NCBI GenBank assembly: GCA_030652335.1
Contig: JAUSAW010000007.1
Location: 1-64,000 of the forward strand
DNA length: 64,000 bases
Source of the DNA: Gammaproteobacteria bacterium
GTDB taxonomy: Bacteria > Pseudomonadota > Gammaproteobacteria > Francisellales > CACEW01
Direction: 5' to 3'
This document shows positions 36,032 through 44,906 of this stretch, in pieces. Positions within the stretch are counted from its first letter, which is position 1. Every line of letters begins with the position of its first letter. A model generated the notes under the pieces. That model did not search any database and was not told where the DNA came from. It was given only the letters and a program-made list of their open reading frames with translations. The translations under genes were made by a program, and so were the position numbers.

Positions 36032-38446
36032 TTACGAGCTGAGGCTTCTGCTTGAAGCACCGGCACCAGCTGCAGCATGGAGAGTCGCACTTCGAATAGT
36101 AGTGGCAAGTCTCGGCCTTATCGGTTCTGGCATGATTATAAGAGTTGATTTATCAGCCGACTCTTTGTATTTAGCAATATAGTCTTTAATGGCATTAAGC
36201 TCAGCTATTTGATTCTTTATCATATTGTTTTCTGTTTCAAGCTGAATTATTCGATGCTTATCTACTCTTAGATCATTGATTCTAATGTTAATTTTTCTAC
36301 CGAATGGCAGCTCTTCAAGTATTTTAATACCTTGTGCTAATTTTTCCATTTCTGCTGTTTCAGAAATGCCATCTAGAAAGTTAAGGATTTCAGTTTCAGT
36401 CTTAGAAAAGAGTAGCCCTACATCAATAGTATGAATTATGGAGGGCGCAATTTTTGTAATCGCCGCTTCTAAATCCGTTATTTCAGACCTAACTCTAACC
36501 ATACGATCTTCAGCTAAACGCAGGATTACGTCTAAAGAGGCTAGGATTTCATAATGATTAAACAGTCTATAAATGGCCGCAGGGCTATCTGTTTTAGCAT
36601 CGATTAATTTTTTTGTTTCGTCTTCTGCCTGCTGCCATTTATTTTCAGATTCAAATACTAGATTTAAGAAGGACCAGAGCGCATGAATCTCTGCCAGTTT
36701 TGTTTTAGGGCTTGGGCCAAAAAGACTCATTAGGATTTTATTCATTTTAAATGGTAGTTTGTGCAAAAATAATAGCCCTAGAGAGATGTTTTCTTCTGGG
36801 AAGGCTTCTTGAATACACTTTAGCTTCTTATTGTTTAGCTTGGGTATAGAAAATAGCCCCGGGGTGGCTTCTTGGTGCAGATAAAACAGTAAGGTAAGCT
36901 TTAGATCCCCAAGGTATTTGGTGATTGCTGGGTGACAGCCGATACTTGTTTCTCCAGTAACTAAATCAGTATGTGGGCCATAGATTAAGTCGGCAACTCG
37001 AGTAAATTTAAAAATATGACTTTTATTAAGAGGGTCAGGTTTAATGCCTAATACAAATCCTTTTTCATCATGACTTTTATCAATATCATATTCAAAGCCA
37101 AAATATTGCGAGTCTTTATCGAAATGATCAGATGGAAAGAAATTATTAAGTCTTAAGGTGCTAGAGCATCCTATTATTATTGTTGAGGCTCTTCTAATTA
37201 ATTCGATAATTGGGCGGCGTGGTTCGCTTGTTGAGGCAGAGGCGGTAGCCCTTACTATGCTTGGGGCCATAAAGGGGGTGGGCTGTTTAGTTTTGGCTGC
37301 TTCAATTTCGCTTTTGCTGGGGCGGATTCGTATCTTTGTACTAATAACTTCGAATTGCTCTCTGCTATATTTTATTTTATTGCTTAGATTCTCTAGCGCC
37401 CCTAATCTACCTTCCATTTTTTGCTGATGAAGACGATCTAATGCAGATATTTTTTTCCCAAGATCTCTATAGGCCTGTATTGACTCAGTTAATTGGGATT
37501 TCTGATGCGCAATAATATCGTCGATAAGGCCGTTGGCGCCGAGCGATGTAATAGCTCCAAGCTTATTTATGCTATTGTGTAAACCCATCAAATAGCTGTG
37601 GTCAGTATAATCTCCATCATCAATCAGCTTGATTGTATTAATTGCGCACGCCTTCCAGGTAGATACTAATTTCATTAGCAATGTGCATTTATATAAATGG
37701 CTTATATTTTCAAGATTTAGGTTCCCTTCCCCGCATAATATAGTAAGAATGTTAAGAATAAGTTTAGGGGTTTTGCTTGTTTTAATGATGGTAACTGCGT
37801 TGGCTTTAGTCAAAGCATGCTCTGGGCTTAAATCGTATAAGTGATTAATTCTTTTACAGTCATCTTCATCAAAAGGTTCAATAAATTCCTTAAACTCTTC
37901 GCAACCTATTAAATAGAGTTTTACTAGAGTAGTAATATAACCTTGGATGTTAAAATCGCCTTTATCAAACCAAGGCATGCGATCGGCCCTAGATTTGGCA
38001 CCAAAGTGATTATAATCGGTTGATATATAAAAAACGTCATAAAGCCCAAGCAGCACATGAATGTTTTGTGCTGCGGTTTTATTCGAATTAACGGAGCCTA
38101 TATTGTCTGCATACTGGCGAGCGCTAGAGGGAAGCCTTATAACCAAGCCTTGCATGCAAGTACTTGAATCGAGATCAAAAGCTTGTAAGTTGATTCCGGC
38201 AGGTTGAACCCCAGCACGTATCTCTTCATCTGAAAGTTCTTCCGTTTCAGGTGCTAGCTTGGCTAGTGTAGATATGATCTGCAAGGCACCGATATTATAG
38301 TGTGCCATGCCTGTTTTTAAGGCCGCATCAAAATCTGCTATCATTTCATCTACAACCATTAAGAAGGCATCTTTAGGCGGAATGCCCGATAGCGGATCAA
38401 TGGTAGTCTTGATCGCATCCTTGCGATTTGAGTTGAACAGAAACAT
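36032..38446 (-). CDS. Large orphan protein with coiled-coil stretches and a low-complexity tail
   Basis: 804 aa from ATG 38446, which has AAGGAG six bases upstream; longer in-frame starts at 38482 and 38494 lack a ribosome site. I do not recognise the family. It is mainly helical with no signal peptide or long membrane segment. Coiled-coil-like stretches are near residues 330 to 380 (KMEGRLGALENLSNKIKYSR) and 745 to 780 (QLETENNMIKNQIAELNAIK). A region near residues 440 to 550 (YFGFEYDIDKSHDEKGFVLG) looks beta-rich. The tail is Ala/Ser/Arg-rich (SATLHAAAGAGASSRSLSS), like translocation tails of Dot/Icm effectors. It sits between glpD and glpK. Confidence 0.7.
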   Translation of the reverse strand: MFLFNSNRKDAIKTTIDPLSGIPPKDAFLMVVDEMIADFDAALKTGMAHYNIGALQIISTLAKLAPETEELSDEEIRAGVQPAGINLQAFDLDSSTCMQGLVIRLPSSARQYADNIGSVNSNKTAAQNIHVLLGLYDVFYISTDYNHFGAKSRADRMPWFDKGDFNIQGYITTLVKLYLIGCEEFKEFIEPFDEDDCKRINHLYDLSPEHALTKANAVTIIKTSKTPKLILNILTILCGEGNLNLENISHLYKCTLLMKLVSTWKACAINTIKLIDDGDYTDHSYLMGLHNSINKLGAITSLGANGLIDDIIAHQKSQLTESIQAYRDLGKKISALDRLHQQKMEGRLGALENLSNKIKYSREQFEVISTKIRIRPSKSEIEAAKTKQPTPFMAPSIVRATASASTSEPRRPIIELIRRASTIIIGCSSTLRLNNFFPSDHFDKDSQYFGFEYDIDKSHDEKGFVLGIKPDPLNKSHIFKFTRVADLIYGPHTDLVTGETSIGCHPAITKYLGDLKLTLLFYLHQEATPGLFSIPKLNNKKLKCIQEAFPEENISLGLLFLHKLPFKMNKILMSLFGPSPKTKLAEIHALWSFLNLVFESENKWQQAEDETKKLIDAKTDSPAAIYRLFNHYEILASLDVILRLAEDRMVRVRSEITDLEAAITKIAPSIIHTIDVGLLFSKTETEILNFLDGISETAEMEKLAQGIKILEELPFGRKINIRINDLRVDKHRIIQLETENNMIKNQIAELNAIKDYIAKYKESADKSTLIIMPEPIRPRLATTIRSATLHAAAGAGASSRSLSS

Positions 38447-38572
38447 ACTTAGCTCCTTGATAGCGTTCAGATAAAATGACATAAAACAAACCACAGTGCA
38501 AAAAGTTCTAGCATAATGGCTCGAAAAAATTAAACTAAAGTTTACTATACGCGAAATATCACGAGGGCTAGG

Positions 38573-40054
38573 ATGACTAAATATTTATTAGCAATTGATC
38601 AAGGAACTACTAGCACTCGTGCCATTGTATTCGATGGACAGGGCAATAATCTTGGCTCATCTCAGAAAGCTTTACCCAATTTTTTTCCGGAGGATGGCTG
38701 GGTAGAGCACGATCCTGAGACGATCTGGCGGGATACTATCAGCGTATGTCGCGATGCCTTATTCCAATGCAATCTACAAGCTAGCCAAATTAAAGGCATC
38801 GGTATTACCAACCAGCGCGAAACTACGGTGGTCTGGGAGCGCAAAACCGGCAAGCCTATTTATCCGGCTATAGTTTGGCAAGATCGCCGTAGTGCAAAAT
38901 TCTGCCAGACCTTAAAAGACCAAGGTGTGGAGTCTGAGGTTCAGGCTAAAACGGGTTTATTGGTCGATCCCTATTTTTCAGCCACTAAAATCCGCTGGAT
39001 ACTGGATAATGTTAAGAATGCGCGCCAACAGGCAGAAAAGGGCGAGCTGGCTTTTGGCACTATCGATTGCTTTTTATTATGGCGCTTAACGGGCGGCAAA
39101 GTTCATGCCACTGATGCGACTAATGCATCGAGAACGTTATTATTTAATATTATCGATCAAACCTGGGATGCCGATCTGCTTAAATTATTCGATATTCCGT
39201 CTTCTATGTTGCCTGAGGTGAAGGATAGCGCAGCGGATTTTGGATTAACTCAGGCCGATTTATTTGGCTCATCCATTCCCATCGCCGGTATAGCAGGAGA
39301 CCAGCAGGCCGCGACTATCGGTCAGGCTTGTTTCGAGCCAGGTATGATTAAAAGTACCTACGGCACCGGGGCCTTTTTAGTCTTAAATACGGGTGATAAG
39401 GCCATTTTGTCTAAACAGCGCCTATTGACTACCGTGGCCTATCGTTTAAACGGCAAAACCACGTATGCGCTAGAAGGCAGCATCTTTGTCGCCGGCGCTG
39501 CCATGCAATGGCTGCGCGATAATATCCATATGTTTAAAAAATCTAAAGAAAGCCAGGCTCTAGCCGAAAGCGTGCCCGATACGCATGGAGTCTATTTTGT
39601 GCCAGCCTTTACCGGGCTGGGGGCGCCATATTGGAACCCTGATGTAAGAGGGGCGATCTTTGGCCTAACCCGAGAAAGCCATATCGCGCATATCACCCGA
39701 GCCGCCTTAGAATCGGTTTGTTATCAGACTAAAGATCTCTTGGCTGCCATGCTTAAAGAAGGCGAGGTTAGCGATGCCGTGCTTAGAGTAGATGGAGGAA
39801 TGGTCGCTAATAACTGGCTATGTCAATTTTTAGCCGATATGCTCGACGTCGAAGTAGAGCGCCCAAAAATCATCGAGACCACCGCATTGGGAGCGGCTTA
39901 TTTGGCAGGCTTACAGGTAGGCGTATTTAAAGATTTGGATAGCATTGCAGCACTATGGCAGCGCGATCAAAGCTTCCATTCCAAAATGGACGAAGCGAAG
40001 CGCGCCCAGCTCTATGGTGGCTGGCAAAAAGCCATTAAACATTTGCTAATATAG
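38573..40054 (+). CDS. glpK: Glycerol kinase
   Basis: 493 aa (family about 500). The start [20 protein letters not shown] carries the first ATP/phosphate motif. [20 protein letters not shown], then IVWQDRR and [12 protein letters not shown], are FGGY-family landmarks; [18 protein letters not shown] and [15 protein letters not shown] close the C-terminal domain. It phosphorylates glycerol to sn-glycerol-3-phosphate with ATP, feeding GlpD. The GSRE-type allosteric loop is not obvious. It is transcribed alone; no glpF or glpR is visible in the window. Confidence 0.97.
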   Translation: MTKYLLAIDQGTTSTRAIVFDGQGNNLGSSQKALPNFFPEDGWVEHDPETIWRDTISVCRDALFQCNLQASQIKGIGITNQRETTVVWERKTGKPIYPAIVWQDRRSAKFCQTLKDQGVESEVQAKTGLLVDPYFSATKIRWILDNVKNARQQAEKGELAFGTIDCFLLWRLTGGKVHATDATNASRTLLFNIIDQTWDADLLKLFDIPSSMLPEVKDSAADFGLTQADLFGSSIPIAGIAGDQQAATIGQACFEPGMIKSTYGTGAFLVLNTGDKAILSKQRLLTTVAYRLNGKTTYALEGSIFVAGAAMQWLRDNIHMFKKSKESQALAESVPDTHGVYFVPAFTGLGAPYWNPDVRGAIFGLTRESHIAHITRAALESVCYQTKDLLAAMLKEGEVSDAVLRVDGGMVANNWLCQFLADMLDVEVERPKIIETTALGAAYLAGLQVGVFKDLDSIAALWQRDQSFHSKMDEAKRAQLYGGWQKAIKHLLI

Positions 40055-40073
40055 CCTGCGGCAAACCGGGCTA

Positions 40074-40102
40074 TTGCTTGTGGCGGGCAATTCCCATATA
40101 AT
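40074..40102 (+). promoter_or_regulatory. Sigma-70 promoter of the rpsF operon
   Basis: TTGCTT (40074-40079) and TATAAT (40097-40102) have exact 17-nt spacing. A leader of about 75 nt follows before rpsF and contains GCCTT (about 40118) paired with AAGGC (about 40143). That hairpin could be part of the S6:S18 autoregulatory leader seen in many bacteria, but I cannot confirm the full structure. Confidence 0.8.
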
Positions 40103-40181
40103 ACGCCCGCTCTCCTTGCCTTTACATCAGTAAAACGCGTGGAAGGCTTATCACAACGATAAACCACAAGGAGTTTATACA

Positions 40182-40529
40182 ATGCGTCATTATGAAGTGT
40201 TATTTATGGTGCACCCTGACCAAAGTGAACAGGTGCCCTCCATGATTACCCGTTACAAGGAAATCATCGAGTCTAAAGAAGGTAAAATTCATCGCCTAGA
40301 AGATTGGGGCCGTCGTCAATTGGCTTACCCTATCGACAAGATTCACAAAGCCCATTACGTATTAATGAATATCGAAGCCAATAACGAATCCTTAAAAGAA
40401 TTGCACGATGCATTCCGTTTTAATGATGCCGTATTGCGTAATGTCATCCTGAGCACAGCCGGAGCCGTAACTACTCCTTCAGTTATCCTGAAGCCGAGAG
40501 ACGAGCGTTCTGAGCAGTTTTCAGACTAA
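40182..40529 (+). CDS. rpsF: 30S ribosomal protein S6
   Basis: 115 aa, with AAGGAG ahead of ATG 40182. [20 protein letters not shown] is the S6 N-terminus, and [20 protein letters not shown] is the family centre. S6 pairs with S18 in the small-subunit platform. First gene of the rpsF-rpsR-rplI operon. It lacks the long acidic poly-Glu tail seen in E. coli S6. Confidence 0.98.
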   Translation: MRHYEVLFMVHPDQSEQVPSMITRYKEIIESKEGKIHRLEDWGRRQLAYPIDKIHKAHYVLMNIEANNESLKELHDAFRFNDAVLRNVILSTAGAVTTPSVILKPRDERSEQFSD

Positions 40530-40550
40530 TTGATCGATAGGAGAAAATAA

Positions 40551-40787
40551 ATGCGTGGTGCTAACAGTAATTTCCGTCGTCGTAAAATCTGCCGCTTTTC
40601 ACATGCCGGCGCTGAACCGATCGACTATAAAGATATCTATATGTTAAAAAATTATGTTTCCGAAAGCGGCAAAATCGTACCAAGCCGTATCACAGGGACC
40701 AGTGCTAAATATCAAAGATTATTGGCAACTGCAATTAAACGTGCTCGCTATATGGCTCTTTTGCCATACTGTGATCGTCACAAGTAG
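40551..40787 (+). CDS. rpsR: 30S ribosomal protein S18
   Basis: 78 aa. [40 protein letters not shown] and [12 protein letters not shown] are S18 landmarks. It binds the platform with S6. Second gene of the operon, 21 bp after rpsF, with a GATAGGAG site upstream. Confidence 0.98.
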   Translation: MRGANSNFRRRKICRFSHAGAEPIDYKDIYMLKNYVSESGKIVPSRITGTSAKYQRLLATAIKRARYMALLPYCDRHK

Positions 40788-40796
40788 GAGTGAGGC

Positions 40797-41246
40797 ATGC
40801 AAGTTATTTTAAAAGAAAAAATCGGTAATTTGGGCAACTTGGGCGATGTGATTTCAGTTAAAGCGGGCTTTGCTCGTAATTTCTTGTTACCACAAGGCAA
40901 AGCGATGTCGGCTAATAAAGCCAATATGGCAACCTTTGAAACCTATCGTGCTGAACTTGAAAAAGCATCCAATGAAAGATTGCTTGAAGCTCAAGGTCGT
41001 GCGGCTAAACTAGAGAACTTAACCGTTACCATCAAGGCTAGCGCCGGTGAAGGCGGTAAATTGTTCGGTTCTATTGGTACCCGCGATGTGGCAGATGCTA
41101 TTTCTGCTCAGGCTGGCACCGCTATTGCTAAGCATGAAGTACGCTTATCACAAGGTTCAATACGTCAAGTAGGCGAATACGAGATTGGTCTCGGTTTGCA
41201 TGCTGATGTAGCGACTACCGTTAAGGTCCTTGTTATATCTGAATAG
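40797..41246 (+). CDS. rplI: 50S ribosomal protein L9
   Basis: 149 aa, the same as E. coli. MQVILKEKIGNLGNLGDVIS is the L9 N-terminal domain signature (G-x-x-GNLGD), joined by a long helix to the C-terminal domain GGKLFGSIGTRDVADAI. It binds 23S rRNA at the base of the L1 stalk. Last gene of the operon; TAG-GAG-TG spacing gives its ribosome site. A strong terminator follows. Confidence 0.98.
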   Translation: MQVILKEKIGNLGNLGDVISVKAGFARNFLLPQGKAMSANKANMATFETYRAELEKASNERLLEAQGRAAKLENLTVTIKASAGEGGKLFGSIGTRDVADAISAQAGTAIAKHEVRLSQGSIRQVGEYEIGLGLHADVATTVKVLVISE

Positions 41247-41266
41247 TTTTTAACTTTATTCACTTT

Positions 41267-41298
41267 AGGCCTGCTAATTTTAAGCAGGCCTTTTTTTT
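41267..41298 (+). terminator. Rho-independent terminator of the rpsF-rpsR-rplI operon
   Basis: AGGCCTGC (41267-41274) and GCAGGCCT (41284-41291) form an 8-bp GC-rich stem followed by a run of eight T residues. Confidence 0.95.
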
Positions 41299-41391
41299 AT
41301 TTTTAAATTTGCCTTGTGCTTAGTATATTTTAATTTTTTAAACGCTTATATTCTCAATGTTACACCCAAAAACCAAACTTAGGAGCTTATT

Positions 41392-41892
41392 ATGAATACA
41401 TCTAAAGCTGATGCATCATTTAGTCTTCGCAATATAGTTATAGCGCTTGCTACTGGCTTTGGCTTAGCGGCAGCAAAAGAATCATCTGTGTTAGCACGTT
41501 CAGGCGAGCTGTTAACAAGCGATGCCCCTTTTATCGATGGGGTGCCAAATAAATTTCAAATAAAACCTGGTAATTATTGGACGGGTAGTGATTGTTTTGT
41601 AGGGGGCGATTTTGACACCTTAACGGTTGCTGCAAAACAAAGGGGCTATGTAGTAAACTTCCCTGAAGAATCTACGGGCACTTACGCTAAATCAAGTCAG
41701 GTCTCTACTCCTTTTTTTAAGACCTTTGGTAAAGAGGGCGTTCAGGCCTTATGCACCTCAACAATCGATTTGAGCACTGTAGAGAGCCCTAGTGGCCCAA
41801 TTCAATTTACTTTGCAAGCTTGTAAGGGTAAAAGTGCTACGGGTTCTACTTGTTCAGACTTTGTCTATTCAAATGGTACAGTGACACCTTAA
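41392..41892 (+). CDS. Small probably exported orphan protein with cysteines
   Basis: 166 aa, with TAGGAG before ATG 41392. An N-terminal hydrophobic stretch (IVIALATGFGLAAA) preceded by polar and basic residues suggests an export signal, with possible cleavage after AAA near residue 29. The mature part has four cysteines (about residues 65, 121, 143 and 153), which could form two disulfides, and is rich in Gly, Ser and Thr. No known domain is seen. It sits between the rplI terminator and dnaB and has its own terminator, so it is a separate unit. It may be a surface or secreted protein. Confidence 0.65.
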   Translation: MNTSKADASFSLRNIVIALATGFGLAAAKESSVLARSGELLTSDAPFIDGVPNKFQIKPGNYWTGSDCFVGGDFDTLTVAAKQRGYVVNFPEESTGTYAKSSQVSTPFFKTFGKEGVQALCTSTIDLSTVESPSGPIQFTLQACKGKSATGSTCSDFVYSNGTVTP

Positions 41893-41919
41893 TTATCTTT
41901 TTAACTTCAATATTTCAAG

Positions 41920-41950
41920 TGGGTGCATCCGAAAGCTGCGCCCATTTTTA
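41920..41950 (+). terminator. Rho-independent terminator after the exported orphan gene
   Basis: GGGTGCA and TGCGCCC (7 bp with one G-T pair) enclose a 9-nt loop, followed by ATTTTTATTT. Confidence 0.75.
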
Positions 41951-41992
41951 TTTAAAGCCTTGCTAGAGACGCGCTCTAAATTATTTTTTTAG

Positions 41993-42021
41993 TTGCGAAT
42001 AAGGCCTTGTACTGCCAAAAT
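41993..42021 (+). promoter_or_regulatory. Possible dnaB promoter
   Basis: TTGCGA (41993-41998) and CAAAAT (42016-42021) are 17 nt apart. Transcription would begin near 42028, at the base of the hairpin next to it. The -10 match is only moderate. Confidence 0.35.
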
Positions 42022-42026
42022 GAAAG

Positions 42027-42057
42027 CCAGGTTTACTCATTGTAAACTTGGTTTTTT
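42027..42057 (+). terminator. Terminator-like hairpin 25 nt upstream of dnaB
   Basis: CCAGGTTTAC (42027-42036) pairs with GTAAACTTGG (42042-42051) over a 5-nt loop, followed by TTTTTTATTTT. It has full rho-independent form. A terminator already follows the upstream gene, so this second one may end a short transcript or act as an attenuator for dnaB. Confidence 0.7.
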
Positions 42058-42081
42058 ATTTTCAGTTAAGGATTCACAGCT

Positions 42082-43470
42082 ATGATGACGGGCAAACCGG
42101 CGCCGAAATGGTCGTCGAATGATTTAGAGCAGCTTAAAGTTCCTCCCCATTCTATCGAAGCAGAGCAATCTGTGGTCGGCGGTCTAATGCTCGATAATGA
42201 AACCTGGGACAAGGTGGCGGGAACCGTTACCGAAACGGACTTTTATCGCCGCGAACATCGAATTATTTTTGCCTCTATAGCCAAGCTTGCTGAAACCAGT
42301 ACGCCTTTTGATGTGATCACTTTATGCGATTCATTAGAAGCCAACGGCGAGCTTGAAAATGTCGGCGGGCTTGCTTATCTAGGTGAGCTTGCCAAAAATA
42401 CGCCCAGCGTCGCCAATATTGGGGCTTATGCTGAAATCGTGCGCGAAAAAGCCATCTTTCGTAAGCTCTTAATCGTGTCGGGTGAAGTGGCTGATTCCGT
42501 ATACCGCCCCGATGGCAAGACCAGCGGTGAAATTTTGGATGAGGCAGAGCGCAAAGTGTTTGCCATTGCCGAGCATGGCTCCAAAGATGATGGGCCTTCA
42601 GCTGTTAAAGAAATTATGCCCAGCTTAATCGAAAAGCTCGATGAGCTTATGCAAACTAAAGGCGGTATTACCGGTATCGCTACCGATTTTATCGATTTAG
42701 ACCAATTAACTTCAGGCTTACAACCCGCCGATATGATTATCGTAGCAGGGCGGCCTTCCATGGGTAAAACCACTTTTGCTATGAATATCGCCGAAAATGT
42801 AGCGATGGATAGCCCCAAGCCCGTATTAGTCTTTAGTATGGAGATGCCTAAAGATGCCTTGCTGATGAGGATCTTATCATCGATGGGTCGGGTCGATCAG
42901 TCGGCATTGCGAAGCGGGCAATTAAAAGACAGCGATTGGAGTCGTATATTCCAGCAGGTGACGCTAATTAGCGAACGCATGAACCTCTATATCGATGATA
43001 CCCCGGCCTTAAGCCCAACTGACATTCGCTCAAGAGCGAGAAGGCTGGCGCGTGAGCACGGCGGTTTGCGTATGATCGTATTGGATTATTTACAGTTAAT
43101 GCAGGTGCCAGGCCAATCCGATAACCGAGTCAATGAAGTATCGGAGATTTCCAGAAGCATTAAGGCCCTGGCTAAAGAGCTGCATGTGCCTGTTATCGCC
43201 TTATCCCAGTTAAGCCGTAAGTGTGAAGATCGCACCGATAAACGTCCTATGATGTCAGATCTGCGAGAATCAGGTGCTATCGAGCAGGATGCGGATTTAA
43301 TTATGTTCGTATATCGCGATGAGGTCTATAATCCAGATAGTCCTGATAAAGGCACGGCTGAGATTTTAATTCGTAAGCAACGTAATGGTCCGATCGGCGA
43401 TATTCGATTGACCTTTAAAGGGCATTTTTGCCGATTTGATAATTTTTCACCCGTGCAAGTGGGCGGATAA
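42082..43470 (+). CDS. dnaB: Replicative DNA helicase
   Basis: 462 aa (E. coli 471). The N-terminal domain has KVPPHSIEAEQS-type VPPHSIEAEQSVVGGLMLDN, which contacts primase. The RecA-like C-terminal domain has Walker A GRPSMGKTTFAMN (about residue 222), Walker B MIVLDYLQLMQ, and a SQLSRKCEDRTDKRPMMSDL loop. It unwinds the fork as a hexamer around the lagging strand. No intein is present. It is followed 5 bp later by alr, so the two are cotranscribed, as in many gammaproteobacteria. Confidence 0.97.
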   Translation: MMTGKPAPKWSSNDLEQLKVPPHSIEAEQSVVGGLMLDNETWDKVAGTVTETDFYRREHRIIFASIAKLAETSTPFDVITLCDSLEANGELENVGGLAYLGELAKNTPSVANIGAYAEIVREKAIFRKLLIVSGEVADSVYRPDGKTSGEILDEAERKVFAIAEHGSKDDGPSAVKEIMPSLIEKLDELMQTKGGITGIATDFIDLDQLTSGLQPADMIIVAGRPSMGKTTFAMNIAENVAMDSPKPVLVFSMEMPKDALLMRILSSMGRVDQSALRSGQLKDSDWSRIFQQVTLISERMNLYIDDTPALSPTDIRSRARRLAREHGGLRMIVLDYLQLMQVPGQSDNRVNEVSEISRSIKALAKELHVPVIALSQLSRKCEDRTDKRPMMSDLRESGAIEQDADLIMFVYRDEVYNPDSPDKGTAEILIRKQRNGPIGDIRLTFKGHFCRFDNFSPVQVGG

Positions 43471-43475
43471 TTAGG

Positions 43476-44534
43476 ATGCGGATTTGGGCCGAAATTAATA
43501 CTGCCGCGTTACAACATAACCTAAGCCGAGTGCGTGAATTAGCGCCGCGCAGTAAAGTTGTAGCCATGGTAAAGACCAATGCTTATGGGCATGGCTTATT
43601 GCAATGCGCTAGTATTTTGCAGAATGCGGACTATCTTGGCGTGGCTACTTTAGATGAGGCCATCGCGATTAGGATCCATGGCATTAAAACGCCGGTTTTA
43701 TTAATGCCGGGCTTCCAGTCTGAAAAAGAGCTCCAGTTAATCGAAGAATATAATATCGATTCGGTAGTCTACGATCCATTTCAATTAGCCTTGCTTGCCA
43801 AGGCCTCTAAAACGATCAATGTATGGCTTAAGCTTGAAACTGGCATGCATCGCCTAGGCTTTGCCCCTGAAGTAGCTGTGGCGTCTATAGAGCAGGCTTT
43901 AGGCTTGGCTCATGTAAATGTAGTGGCGCTTATGACACATTTTGCTTCGGCTGATTCACCAGATCCCACTAAGACTGAGGAACAAGTTCAGGCTTTTAAA
44001 GCGATCGTTGATCAGTTTGATATTCCCTTATCCGTTTCCAATTCATCGGCTATCTTGCGTTATCCAGGGCTGGATTCTGATTTTATTCGCCCGGGCATAA
44101 TGCTTTATGGGGTATCGCCTTTAATCAATGGACAGGCTAGCGATCATAATATTTTGCCGGTTATGACATTAAAGGCCAGCATAATGAGGCTAATGGATCT
44201 AAAGCCAGGTGAGTCAGTCGGTTATGGTTCGGAATGGATGGCAATGCGCCCAAGTAAAGTGGCGGTTATATCGGCAGGCTATGGAGATGGTTATCCAAGA
44301 CGGCCGCAAGGAGTGATGGCTTTAGTGAATGGTTATACTGTGCCTGTAATCGGTCGAGCTTCGATGGATTATTTGACTATCGATGTCACCGATGTTCCTG
44401 TGGTTGAGCTTCAGGATGCGGTAACCTTATGGGGTGAGGGTTTAGCAATAGAGACCTTGGTGGCTACTATCGGCGCTTCATCCTATGCTTTATTATCCGA
44501 TTTATCGATGCGGGTACCTAGAATTTTACGATAA
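43476..44534 (+). CDS. alr: Alanine racemase
   Basis: 352 aa (family about 360). The PLP lysine is in AMVKTNAYGHG (about residue 33), the catalytic Tyr is in SAGYGDGYPRRP (about residue 268), and WLKLETGMHRLGF and SNSSAILRYP are further family motifs. It interconverts L- and D-alanine for peptidoglycan synthesis. It lies 5 bp after dnaB. Fold-type III, cytosolic. Confidence 0.97.
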   Translation: MRIWAEINTAALQHNLSRVRELAPRSKVVAMVKTNAYGHGLLQCASILQNADYLGVATLDEAIAIRIHGIKTPVLLMPGFQSEKELQLIEEYNIDSVVYDPFQLALLAKASKTINVWLKLETGMHRLGFAPEVAVASIEQALGLAHVNVVALMTHFASADSPDPTKTEEQVQAFKAIVDQFDIPLSVSNSSAILRYPGLDSDFIRPGIMLYGVSPLINGQASDHNILPVMTLKASIMRLMDLKPGESVGYGSEWMAMRPSKVAVISAGYGDGYPRRPQGVMALVNGYTVPVIGRASMDYLTIDVTDVPVVELQDAVTLWGEGLAIETLVATIGASSYALLSDLSMRVPRILR

Positions 44535-44560
44535 AAAAAAGCCCCATGTTGTTGGGGCTA
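44532..44560 (-). terminator. Rho-independent terminator of the DUF378 gene
   Basis: On the reverse strand AGCCCCA and TGGGGCT enclose a 6-nt loop and are followed by eight T residues. On the forward strand the same hairpin ends in only a weak T run, so it may partly end alr as well. Confidence 0.85.
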
Positions 44561-44575
44561 TATTAACAGAATTAA

Positions 44576-44800
44576 TTACACAGGTTTATCACAAGCTTTA
44601 TGGCAAGCAAAACCTTTGATAGCCACATAGATGGCTGAAAGGCCAACGAGTACATAGACGATTCTCGCTAGTGTGGTGGCCACTCCAAAAATCATAGCCA
44701 CTAAGTCCATGTGGAATAGTCCGACTAAGCCCCAGTTTAAGCCGCCGATGACTAACAAAATAAAGGCAATCCAATCTAGTGCATTGTGTTTCTTTATCAT
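44576..44800 (-). CDS. DUF378 (YuzA-like) small membrane protein
   Basis: 74 aa, with GAGGAG before ATG 44800. LDWIAFILLVIGGLNWGLVG and LARIVYVLVGLSAIYVAI form two membrane helices, with NWGLVG the DUF378 landmark. A cytosolic or periplasmic CHKAC near the C-terminus may bind metal. Function is unknown. It is a monocistronic gene with its own terminator. Confidence 0.88.
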   Translation of the reverse strand: MIKKHNALDWIAFILLVIGGLNWGLVGLFHMDLVAMIFGVATTLARIVYVLVGLSAIYVAIKGFACHKACDKPV

Positions 44801-44906
44801 CGTTATCTCCTCGTTTAGTCTATAAGAATAATTTACGTCATTGATTTACAATAACCTTTCTACTGTAGACTAATGTTTAACGATCTGCCAGTAGGGCATG
44901 AATGAG

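Noticed and set aside
40103..40181. S6:S18 autoregulatory leader
   Set aside because: Only one short GCCTT/AAGGC stem was seen, not the full conserved motif; kept as a remark with the promoter.
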